A stretch of DNA of 64,000 bases from Mortierella alpina (Eukaryota; Mortierellomycota; Mortierellomycetes; Mortierellales; Mortierellaceae), in contig JANATF010000001.1 in NCBI GenBank assembly GCA_029449245.1, positions 2,480,001 through 2,544,000 on the forward strand, given 5' to 3'. Positions 13,282-23,570 of this stretch are shown piece by piece. The first letter of the stretch is position 1. Every line of letters begins with the position of its first letter. The position numbers and the translations under genes are program-made. Under the pieces are notes generated by a model. It had not been told where the DNA came from. It saw only the letters and a program-made list of their open reading frames with translations, and searched no databases.

Positions 13282-14775
13282 CTAAGCGCGGTGGACAGTT
13301 GTGGCAGCCGCCTGGTTCGTGGGGAACACCAGCATCTCTGCAATGTTCACATGGTCTGGGCGCCCGGCAACAAAGACAACGGTCTCTGCAATATCATTCC
13401 CATCCAAGGGCTGTATGCCTTTGTAGACCGAGTCTGCCTTGCCTTTATCGCCTCTAAACCTCACGACAGAGAACTCTGTCTCTACCATTCCTAATGACAC
13501 CGTCCAAGCAGACTATTAGCAATCACGCAAGTGTACTTCGCCCCTCTTTCTCTTCTTGACACTCAACACATCCGATTCCAAAACTGCTGCACTACTGAAT
13601 TGCGGATTACCTGGGTTTATCTCCGATATTCTGATCGCAGTGTCCACGGTCTCGTACAGTAGCGCCTTGCTGATCGACGCAACAGCTGCTTTGGAAGCGC
13701 AGTAGATCGACCCATTTCCGTAGGCTTGCTGACCTGCCACCGATCCGATGTTGATGATGTGGCCCTTATTTCTAGCCCTCATTCCCGGCAACACCGACTG
13801 CGTTACATGCACTAGACCCTTGACGTTTGTGTCAATCATAGTGTCCATGGCCTCCTCGGTAATGTCCTCGAGCTTTTCCAGTCCAATTACTAAACCTATT
13901 AGAGTAACGCATGGGTAAACAAAAACTGGAACGCGGAATTCTGGCACTACCATTGTCGATCTAATGATCCTTACCGGCGTTGTTGACCAGGACATCCACT
14001 TCGCCAAACTCTTTTGCTGCCTCTCGCACCTTAGCCCTGTCACGAACATCGAGATCAAATGTCGAAATCAGGATGTCGGGATGACGCGACTCCAAGTCTT
14101 GTTTTAAGGTCTCCAAGCGTTCCTTTCGACGGGCAGCCAGAAGCTACAAAAAAATAATCGTATAGTCAGGAAAAAAAAAAGAAGGCCGTGTACCAATCTT
14201 TATAAGTTTGGGTCATCAGCATTCAAGAGTGTAATTCAACTACGATTTGTTCTCACCAGGTTGGATCCTGCTTGTGCAAAGTGGCGAGCGCACGCCGCGC
14301 CAATGCCTGACGATGCTCCAGTACTGAAATCGTAGTAATATCCATTAGCTGTGGGACAATAACACTGCGCGAGGAAAGCTTCCGTTGAATGTTCGGCGAA
14401 GAGGCCTCAAAGGATAATACTCTCTCTTGACACTTACATAAGCACATTCTTGCCCCGAAGTCGGCTGCCCATGTTATGGTTAAACTGGGCACTCTCTTCA
14501 CCACTGTCTGGAGCATTGTGGTGGTTCAAACGAATCTGTCGAGCCTTCGACGCATGCTCACTCCACACTGCTGCAGAATGTTGAATCGCACTATGCGATG
14601 ACTGCAGCAACAAAGTCAAGGGCTTAAATTGAGAGGCGTTGACGATGCCCATTGTTCTGGCGGCAGGTGCTGATGCAGCGCACGATCGTCTTAATAGGAC
14701 ACGAAACAGGGTCATTGCGAATTGTGGATGAGGAGAAACTGTGAGAATCTTTGAGAGCAATTGATTATTTTTCAC
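13282..14775 (-). CDS. Short-chain dehydrogenase/reductase with N-terminal extension
   Basis: NAD(P)-dependent oxidoreductase of the classical SDR family. Five exons on the minus strand: 14775-14438, 14323-14257, 14143-13975, 13895-13611 and 13490-13282, giving 355 aa. Landmarks: TGASSGIG cofactor glycine motif (114-121), built across intron 1; NNAG, built across intron 3; and S-x(n)-YCASK with the catalytic Tyr and Lys, followed by INPGMVETEF. The core resembles the YMR226C/YdfG group of 3-hydroxy-acid or serine dehydrogenases, but the substrate cannot be read from sequence. About 105 residues precede the core. They include [21 protein letters not shown] from an in-frame Met at 14715, an Arg-rich amphipathic stretch suggesting mitochondrial import. 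The first Met at 14775 and the one at 14715 are both possible starts. Confidence 0.92.
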
Positions 14776-16950
14776 TTGGTGCGACCATCACCCACCCAGA
14801 GCACACAAGCACCCAAGTTGACGTCTTGTCGATCGACAAGCCTACATGTCTTCGGACACCAGCAGACCTGGTATCGGGTGGTGCCAGAAGTTGATCACAG
14901 TCGGCAATGGCCAAGAGTCCACAGGTGCTCCTTACTCACTAAGAGTGCTGTAGAGGTGAGTTACGACCACGAAAAGGATGCTTGGCGGTCTTATTCCAAT
15001 GCTCTTTGATTCTTCCGACTATGGCTTCATTCTTTAGTTTATACCTGCCATCACAACATGGTCACTGCGATATAGGAATCAATGTTCACGCGTTTTTCAT
15101 AGTCGTCGCGAGAAGGTCGAGTGTCCCCGTATTAGTGCCGTAATTGTGACGATCGCCTCCGCGCACTTTTGCTGGTTTGCTCTCACTATGTCTGTCTCCC
15201 TCCCTCCTTCCTCCTTTTTTTTATCCTTGATGCCAATCACTCAGCATCGCGGCTATCCCCTTGACCCACCGCCTCTATTTCACCACGCTGTTGCTGCCCA
15301 CCTCACTCGTAATGTCTGTTATCTGCATGCACCATGCAGACCATTACGTACAGCCCGCCTTAATGTAACACCCTTCGAGCTGTTATCCCGCCAAAACGTT
15401 ACTCGCCATGACCTCGGAAGATTTCTACCTCTTACGTCCAATCATCATCCCGTCATTTCAGCCTCGTCTCTCCCTGCGCACTACCACCACTCAGTATTGT
15501 AACCATCGGTCATTCAATAGTTCCCGCCTTGCTTCAGATACCCTTGTTTCCCTTGTTTCGTTCCCCTGTCACTCGCAACCGAAAAAGATATCGCCGTTGA
15601 CCTGCTGGTCCATCTTGATAGTGGCTCTACTGCTTTCCCCTTCTCCTGGCTTTCGCATGATACCACATCCCATCCTATCCCTTCTCAGCCCCTCCCCTCC
15701 ATGCTCCGTACGTAGCCATAAACGCCACGGCCACGCCCTTGCCGAGCCCATGCGCACCTACTCTTGCTCTGTCGCGTCATTGAACGACTAAAATTCAAAG
15801 ATGCACTGCACAAACGCCCAAAAAAAGGGGGTAGTAGCTCGACTCGCATCATAGATTACCCACCGACCTAGCATCTGAAGAGGCGAAGTTTGCAGGTCAA
15901 CCATGTTACCCTCGTCTAAATCTTCGTCTGTATCCAACTAAACGCTATCCCCTTGAGTTGCGGGAGAGGTCTTCCAATGTCTGCAAAAATGCGCTACCTT
16001 ACTGGTACTCCAACTTTTTCGGAAAAATCCCTCAATGCATGCAAGTGAATCATGATCATCAATTCATTTTGATGCGCTGTCACCTACTAAAATACAAAAA
16101 ATATACTCACGGCCATTTTCATTCTGAACCCTTGTTTTCTTTAACGGATCTCAGAGTTAGCACACAATCATCGGCCATCTTCCTTTTTGCTAAACGTACG
16201 TCGTCCACAATGCCACATCCTCTGGACGGTCGAGGCTTGCTGAAACCACCTTTCTTTTGGGTGCAATGCACCACACGATGTATCAGTTCCTTAACACCGC
16301 AAACGGCGCTGGAGAACACGATCGGTCGGTCGTGAGAGCATGGTGCAAAGATTTAGAGGCCTGTCTTCGCTCAATAGCGATCGACAAAACAATGATTTGC
16401 GCATGGAGAGGTGCACGGTACATGTATCTGCATGTACTTTATCCATAGAACATGCATGGTAGACTGCATGCACATGCAGAGGTTGCTTTCCCCCTGACTG
16501 CGCTTTTTCGGGTACAACACGAAGAGATTGGCACCATCTTGCAAAGCGTTGGGAAGCGAAGTTTGCTTTCCACAGGCGATGGTTCGTCAAGCGTGTCAGA
16601 TCAAAGGAGTTCACACTAGTCTACAATTGCATGGACTCAATCCGTGCAAACAGGAAAAAAAAAAGCGCAAACACGTTTTGGAATCAACTTCAAGGGGGCG
16701 GGACTTTGCGTGGTCATTGGTGACTACGAAGAACGAGGGGGTCGGTTGTTTGTTTTTCTGATAACCAGTATTGTCCTACTCAACTGACCAAGCAAAAAAA
16801 AGCCCTCTACAATTGCATAATTGCAAGCGTGCATGAATGAGGGGGTCGCTTCACCTTACTCTATGCTGAAAGGGATAGTCGACGATGCACGGAGTGGCGC
16901 GTAATGTTTGATAGGAAGGTGCAAGACTCGAGATCAATGTCTCGGCAAAA
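14776..16950. other. Gene-free stretch upstream of the SDR gene
   Basis: No coding frame with protein-like composition. CT-rich tracts on the + strand occur near 15180-15230 and 15570-15710. A perfect 8-bp inverted repeat with a 3-bp spacer (TCTGCATG-CAC-CATGCAGA) lies at 15322-15340, and similar CATG/TGCATG palindromic words cluster at 16420-16485. I see no known element behind them. Confidence 0.4.
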
Positions 16951-17266
16951 TACATCAAACATGCTCAGCGCCTAAGCCTTTGTTGGATATAGTGCCGCGT
17001 TTGTCGTGGCGACTTGAATCTTATGCCTCACCCGCCCTTTTTTTTATTTTCAAGTGGCTCACAAACTGCTGGTACAGTACTGGCTTTTTGCTTGAACCAC
17101 ATTGTCAATCACCTACCACGAAGGTTGGCCGCGACCCCTTGCTGCTTGCTGTTGTCCCATCTTTAGAGCCTTGTTCCGCGTCGATGGTATGTCCTGGTCT
17201 TTGATTTTGAACATGCGAGAAGTGTAAAATGACATCAGCTGCTCCCGAACAAGCAGCAAAGAGTAC

Positions 17267-17612
17267 TCATGATCCAGCATAGGTTTTTCCGAGCTGCCTC
17301 CTTGAAGAACCTAGGAGTTGACCCATTGCGAATCGAGCAACTATTGGGTGCAAGGGTGCAATCGTACTTTCGAGTTCCTTAATGTTCCAAGCCTTGCTTG
17401 CACCCTCGGTGACTTTGTAATGATGTGGAAGGCGGTTGTCGCGCGCTCTTTCTAACAAGACAGAAAGGAGGATAGTCTTGCGCGTCGATCTTATGTAGGC
17501 GCAGAAGCGATAGGACCTCAACCTGGATCTTCTCATTGACGTCCTCAAGACCTACCGTCTCGCCAGAGTCCCCCTTCCGATCCAGCTGGAAAGAAAATGG
17601 CTCCTGCAACAC
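17267..17612 (-). pseudogene. Possible coding relic with a frame break
   Basis: Two overlapping minus-strand frames read as plausible protein and together make one continuous stretch if a shift occurs at about 17440-17465. The upstream frame (17612 to ~17445) gives an acidic and basic helical sequence (…DRKGDSGETVGLEDVNEKIQ…). The downstream frame (~17455 to 17267) gives …RLPHHYKVTEGASKAWNIK… and ends at a stop. An AG-ended pyrimidine stretch (GATAGGTGTTGCAG) precedes it. No family is recognised. It may be the decayed end of a gene or repeat-family protein, or simply chance. A further weakly protein-like minus-strand frame lies at 17110-17210. Confidence 0.25.
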
Positions 17613-17842
17613 CTATCACGGAGGAAAGGACGCGACTTGTGAGACGAACAAGGTTAGCCAATTAAAAAAACCATGCCACAAGAACCAGCCAGTAGAAAAA
17701 ATATTCGCGAGTTAGTTCAAGTAAGTTGATCCAGTATATTGTCACGATGCAGAGCATGGCCAAGCGGTATAGGTTGCGCTTTTATCTACATTAGGTCTTC
17801 TACTCTGAAAGGCGTGCCTCCTCTTCTTTAACCAGGGTTTGT

Positions 17843-17848
17843 TTTATT
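17843..17848 (-). terminator. Candidate poly(A) signal AATAAA for the chitin synthase gene
   Basis: TTTATT on the + strand reads AATAAA on the minus strand, about 300 bases past the chitin synthase stop. The + strand AATAAA at 17850-17855 abuts it, so the site could serve either direction. Confidence 0.35.
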
Positions 17849-18151
17849 TAATAAAGGAACTATGAATTCTAAATGGCTTGCAAGGTAAAAGCACAATTGA
17901 GAGGGTAAGTGGGGTGAGACGCTACCCTCTCACAAGGCCATGGGTGGTAGATTAGTAGGAGAATATGCGGACGGAGGGAGAGGGAAAGTTGATATGGGAA
18001 AAGCGACAAAGTATGACCTTTCTCTGCTATGCGAGGATTCGTTTTTGTTGTTGTTGATTTTGTTCTGTGAATAAGACGATGGGGAACAAAAGGTCTATCT
18101 GAAAGCATAATAGGGTGCTTTTTTTTGTTTGTTTGTTTGAGCACTCCTCAC

Positions 18152-21100
18152 TCATGAATCCTGGCGAGGAAGTGGTGACTCTGGTCTAGACCCAACTCCG
18201 CTCAATAACGGTGTCGGCGATGCTGCCCGTGTGTCGATCGAGTTGAGACGAGGACCACCAGGGGGCATGGGTGGGGGCGTGTAGCTCGAGTTGGCCAGGT
18301 TGCTGCTCAGCTTGGGTGAGGAAGTGTACTGGCGATTAGGAATATGGCTCATAGCTGGCGGCGTCAAGGTCGACATACGATCCGGAACACCAAATGAAGG
18401 AGAGTATATGCTCTGCCTCCCTATCGTGCCACCGGGTGCTGGCGCGTGCATGTTGAGCAAAGGAATTGAGTCCATCATGCCGCCGGGTCCAGGGTACGAG
18501 GAAGGATCCGAGAGTGAGTATCCTCCAGAGGAACTCGAGGTCATGTGGCGGGTTGCAAACGGCTGCGAGCTGTCCCCGGTCTTGCGTGAGCTCGAGCTTT
18601 CATCGGAAAGCTCCTCTTCCCGGAGGTGGCTCATCCAATCCTCGCCAGAGTCCGAGACTAGGAACTGTGGCGTAGGCAGACCAGCAAGGATGGCTGCTTT
18701 CTGGCGGCGCTCCTTCTCCCATTCTCCCCAGCGCTTCATCGTGATGTGCGAACTGTCGAACTGTCCATCTTTACCGCCGTGATCCGCCCCTGCGACTTCT
18801 CCTGCAACTAGACGGGTCGCGCCCCAAGAGAAATCATCAAAGTGCCAGTAGGCGTAGGCGGGCAGGACGAAGTTCCAGACAAAGATAGAACACAGGTAGA
18901 CCATCATCCAGCCGACATAGACCATCTTGCGTGAGGTCATCACAATCAACACCGCGGGCAGTCCCAGAATGGCAGCCAGCAGGAGCAGAGGCACAGTCGT
19001 ATCGGGGATGGACTCGTCGTGAGAGACGGCGCGGTAAATGGAGATGGTGACCAAGTAGATGGTGAACGAAATGGCGGCGGGCAAGACCACAGTACCGACC
19101 AACTCCATAAAGATGACGAACTGCATCGAGAAACAGAAGGTGCCGCAAAGATCACGAACAAGGACCAGCTCCATCAGATTGTGAATGGTCGAGTTGATCC
19201 AACGACGGCGCTGCGACAGCAAAATCTTGAAGGTGTCCGGCACCACCGTCTTGCAAATAGCTTGTGGGACAAACATCATCTTGCGCTTAGGGAATGTCCT
19301 TAGCATGAGCGTACTCAGGTATCGATCCTCTCCCAAAAGCAGCAAGTTCTTCTTGTGTAGCGTGTCAACGACGTTCTCAGAGTAGTGCTCGACAATATCC
19401 GGATTGGCAAGAATTGGGACCCAGTAGCCGTTGGGGCCCTTGGGGGCTTTGATACGGTACATGCAGAAGCATCCAGGCAGACAAGTAACGCCTCCGAACA
19501 TGGACTCGAAGGCCTTGGACATATGATGTGAGATATAGTACTCAAAGACCTGAATCATAGACACCCATGAGTCCGTCTTGTTGGCGATCTTGGTCTCTCC
19601 GCAAAGTCCCATGATGTCGTGATCATGGGCCATGGCGGCAATCATGCGCGAAAGAGAATCGGGGTAGACCTTGGTATCGGCATCCACCTAATAAAGAGTA
19701 AAAGGCAACCAGTGTCGAAAGTTCAACAGTTAGTGAGCACGCCTTGCTCAACATTTTCTTACTTCAGGCAAGATGCGTAGACATCAATATGATAACGGTC
19801 TTTGAGGCACTTACCATGAGCACGATTTCGTAGCGGTCAGGAGCAACTCCAGTCAGGCGCCAGATCGTGTTGAAGAGCTCATACTCGAACGAGGTCATAC
19901 GCTCGTCAAACATGACGTGTTGCAAAAAGCCCATCAAGATAATTTGCGAGTCGCGCTTTCCTCGGTTTCCAGGCTTGGGCATGTTTTGTTCGGTGGGGCC
20001 TCCAACCTTTACGATAAGGCACATGGGTACGCGCTTTTGCAACTTCTTGTCTGGAACTGTCTCGTCGTCGTACTTGTAGAAACCAGCATAGACCTTGGCC
20101 ATGTTGTGGCGCTTGGTGCCGTCTGCAATAGCCACATACGAATGAGCAATGACGTCGTCGCGAGGTACCAGGTCATCCTGCATCATCGAAAGACAGATAT
20201 CGGGTGTCGACATGTTGTTTCCAGCACCAATAATCATACCGTCGCAGATAACAACAATCATCTTATGCGAGTTGGGGTAGTCCGTGGTGGCAATCGAGTC
20301 CAAGGTCGTGCGCAGGCCATCGATTCCCTCAGAGTAGCAGGTGACCAAAGCCATCGTGTGGATCAGAGGGAAGTTGAAGGGTTGGTACGAGACAGGTGGT
20401 TGCGAGATGACATACGGAGAGCAAGGCATGGGGCAGTTGGTGGGCTGAGTTGCAGTGGAGGAGGACGTCGAAGAACGGCGAGAGATGTTGCGCATGCCCC
20501 CGAAGCTGGCCACACTGGAAGGCCGCATCGTATTGGGGAGGGGTGGTGGGGATGGCGGCGGTGTGCCGTTAGGGCCCATCGACTGGTTAAAGTACGAGGT
20601 GCGGTTCAGCGAAGAGTTGGATGCGGAAAGGAAAGCTGGATTGATGCCAGGTGAACCAGGAGGGGTGTAGGGCTTGTTGAAGACGCTGTTGGGACGGTTG
20701 AAGGTCGAGAGAGGTCTGGCGCTTGGTGCCCCCAAGGACGGTGTCCCCAAATTACTTCCAGTTCCGGGGTTGGCTCCGGCAGTGGGTGTGAATCGAGATG
20801 TAGTAGGGAAGAATGTGGATCTCTTGCCGTTGGCGAAAGCAGGACGATTGATGTCAGAACTCCAGGCCTCAATCTGCTCCGCACGCTTCATACGATCCTG
20901 GTACGTCTCGTTGTCGAATCCGCCAAGACGATGGCTAAGGAACCAGCCAAAGAAGACCGCTAAGAAGAACTTGATGAAGACGACTCCCAAGATAATAACC
21001 AACGAGACGTAGGTGATTACATCAGAGGTCATGCAGCCGATCGTCTTTGAGTCCATGGCTCCAACTCTCGCAATCTGCTTCAGACAAGCACCGACATTGG

Positions 21101-22491
21101 TCATCTTCTTCTGGACAAACAAGAATGAGAGGTCTCTGCGCAGGGCAATTGATCCGTTGCGGAGTGCATCAATGCCGGCATCGACGGTGTACTCTTGTTT
21201 GATGTACTTGAGGATATCTGCGTCGATCACATCCCCATCGTAGGCGAAGAGATTGCGATCCGTGTTCGAGATATTGCCCCATGTATAATAAGCTGGGGCA
21301 TTGTACTGGCTCTTGAGATTGTTCCAGGCTGATCGAGTTGATGGAAGGGTGTGGCAGGCTTTCCAGTCTGAGGTAGTGTTGGCAGGCATAGAGCCATCGA
21401 CGGGTCGCATACGGCATGGGAAATAGTAGGAGGCCTGTGGATCCGTAGGAGCTGCAGGCACGTTGCGAGTAATCAGACTCTCGCAGGCGCCTCCAGCGAC
21501 ATCTTGGAACAAGAACGAAGCATCCATGCCCATGGCAGCATGTCCAGGGGCGTTCATGATATCGACAGGATCGCTCGAAATATCCTTGTCGAGCGAGGGA
21601 TGCAGCCACACACGCTCGCCGTTTCCGCTGTCCTGGGCATTAAAGTAGTATCCCATACCGTTAACAATCACGTCCTGTGCTCTTGATCCTGCAACAAACT
21701 TTCCGCTCTGCGCGTCCTGGCACAGTGCCTGTTGGAGTCCAAAAGTCAGGAAGGCGACTGCCAGGACCATCAACACAATGAGCGACACCAGAGCAATTTT
21801 TTCGCGCCAAGCCCGCTGAATCTCCTGTGTATGCATCCCTGCAATATGATAAAGGGCGGTAGCGTGCGTCAGTTGCGTGAATCCATTTAGGTTTCCATGG
21901 AGTACAATTGGACACACTCCTTTTGAGAGAGCGCTCCTGTTTCACCACACCGCAGCCTTTTTTTTTCTACGACTTACCACACGATTTCAAGATGGCGGCA
22001 GGGAAGCAGCATGTGATGGCGTTGTAGTAGATGATCCACTTGGAAGGCCATTCCCGCTTTTCCTTTTTCAGTGGGTTTTTGAGGTTCTTGATATCCGCAA
22101 TGGTCTTGCGCTTCGGGGCAGCCGGCTTGGTCTTGGTCCTCATCTGCCCTGGCTTCTCGATCTCACGGCCCAGCACACTCTTGCCTCGACGGACACCCCC
22201 AGAGGACCGAGGCGCGGCTCCTGTGGGGTCATTGCCGGTTGTAGACGCCTGGACCTTGATGTGAGACCCGTCGAGATTCTGTGTTGCGTTCCTGTAAAAG
22301 TATTGGGGATGGCTGCGGTCAATGCGCTCACGTTCGGGTCTCACAAGCGATTTCTGTCGGCGAAAGTTTGGGTTTGGACGGCCACGCGAGTTTGTGTCGA
22401 TGGTCAAGCCGCCTTGGGACTGGCGGCGGCCCTGTGGCTCCTCATATGTCACAGTAGTGTGGTTCTCCAGATCCTGGTACGGTTGCTCCAT
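18152..22491 (-). CDS. CHS3: Chitin synthase, class IV (CHS3 type)
   Basis: Processive GT2 enzyme making chitin from UDP-GlcNAc at the plasma membrane. Three exons on the minus strand, 22491-21978, 21838-19815 and 19687-18152, give 1357 aa with consistent phases. The N-terminus is basic and disordered; a first hydrophobic segment ([17 protein letters not shown], about 151-168) and a second ([19 protein letters not shown]) follow. A further membrane helix ([27 protein letters not shown]) precedes the catalytic part. Catalytic motifs present: MVDADTKV (rebuilt across intron 2), LGEDRYLS and the chitin-synthase signature QRRRWINST (about residue 1030), followed by at least three membrane helices. 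The sequence pattern is that of CHS3/class IV. There is no myosin motor, so classes V and VII are excluded. The C-terminal ~200 residues are Ser/Pro-rich and probably cytosolic and regulatory. An acceptor-like CTAAC…CAG stands just before the start codon (22524-22523), suggesting an intron in the 5' leader. Confidence 0.96.
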
Positions 22492-22593
22492 GCTATAAGG
22501 CAGACAATAGTGAACAACCAGTCTGTAGTTAGATATCTACAGGCTAAGATACGGCTGGAGGGTGCGGTGAGATGAGAGTGAGAGGGAAGGAGG

Positions 22594-22597
<4 letters not shown>

Positions 22598-22651
<54 letters not shown>
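22598..22651. repeat. (GA)n microsatellite, ~54 bp
   Basis: GA repeat on the + strand (CT on the chitin synthase sense strand), about 110 bases upstream of the chitin synthase start codon. Unequal length here could affect leader or promoter function. Confidence 0.95.
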
Positions 22652-22653
<2 letters not shown>

Positions 22654-23305
22654 AGTCGCCAGAAGCAAACAGAGTCTGTTGTGTATGGCCACCCAGAAGC
22701 ACGCAAACAATGGGTAGATTTCGAAGGCTGCGAGATGAAATTTAGGAATAACACGAGAGAAGTGGATGCTGCAGCTGATGGATAAGGACGTCTGACAGGA
22801 GCGGGGTGGAGCAGGGTGGGGCGAGCGACGGCACTGAAAGGAGCAAGAAACGGTTGCGCACACTCGCCAATGATTGCGATGGCATGGATAGGACGAGCTG
22901 GTGCCTTGGGTGAAAGAAGAATAGAGGTAGGAACCAAAACGAGTGTGCTAAATAAAGCTGCAAGCCAGGGAGGGCTGGCATTAGGAATGAGCGCCGGCGA
23001 ATGAACTGATGGCGAGTGGGAAGCACGATGCCATTTGCAGCCAGTATTCAGTATTCCAGCAATGAGGAGGACCGAATGTGCAGGCGCCGGCTTCCGTTCT
23101 GGATCAGGGTTCTCAGGAAGAAGAGGAAGCACAAAGGGTCTAACACGCACTCTGCGGACTGGCGGCTCTTGTTGGGGTTGTCACCAGCGTGATCGAGAAT
23201 GTGCAATACAGACGAATAAAAGGAGTGGGACAGGCAACGAGGCAAAATGACAAGAGAAGGAAAGAAGCGAAGAGGAGGGACAGCGTGAAGTGTTAAAGGG
23301 AGGGA

Positions 23306-23310
<5 letters not shown>

Positions 23311-23347
<37 letters not shown>

Positions 23348-23357
23348 GAGAGAGAGA
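23311..23357. repeat. (GA)n microsatellite, imperfect, ~47 bp
   Basis: GA repeat with one GGGA interruption on the + strand. It is the third such tract in the window, and all three are oriented CT on the strand of the neighbouring minus-strand gene. Confidence 0.95.
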
Positions 23358-23546
23358 AAGCGAAAGATGTCGGCAGGGAGGCATGGAAGGAGAGGTGGCA
23401 GCCCAACAAGTCAACGCGACTCCCAACTTGTATCGCGATCCATGCGATCCGCATGTATGTCGCCTGGCGCATGTCAAACACAGCATCGCTGGCCGCTGCC
23501 TCCGACACTCGTTTGTTGTCTCGCTCTCTCTGTTTTTTAACCAAGT

Positions 23547-23570
23547 CCATGCCCATGCCCATGCCCATAC
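23547..23570. repeat. Short (CCCATG)n tandem repeat, about four units
   Basis: Four near-perfect copies of a CCCATG hexamer on the + strand within the gene-free block upstream of chitin synthase. Confidence 0.8.

Noticed and set aside
17750-17835. tRNA-like segment (TGGCCAAGCGGT resembles an A box)
   Set aside because: No B box (GGTTCGANTCC) follows at the right distance and no acceptor or anticodon stem can be folded by eye.
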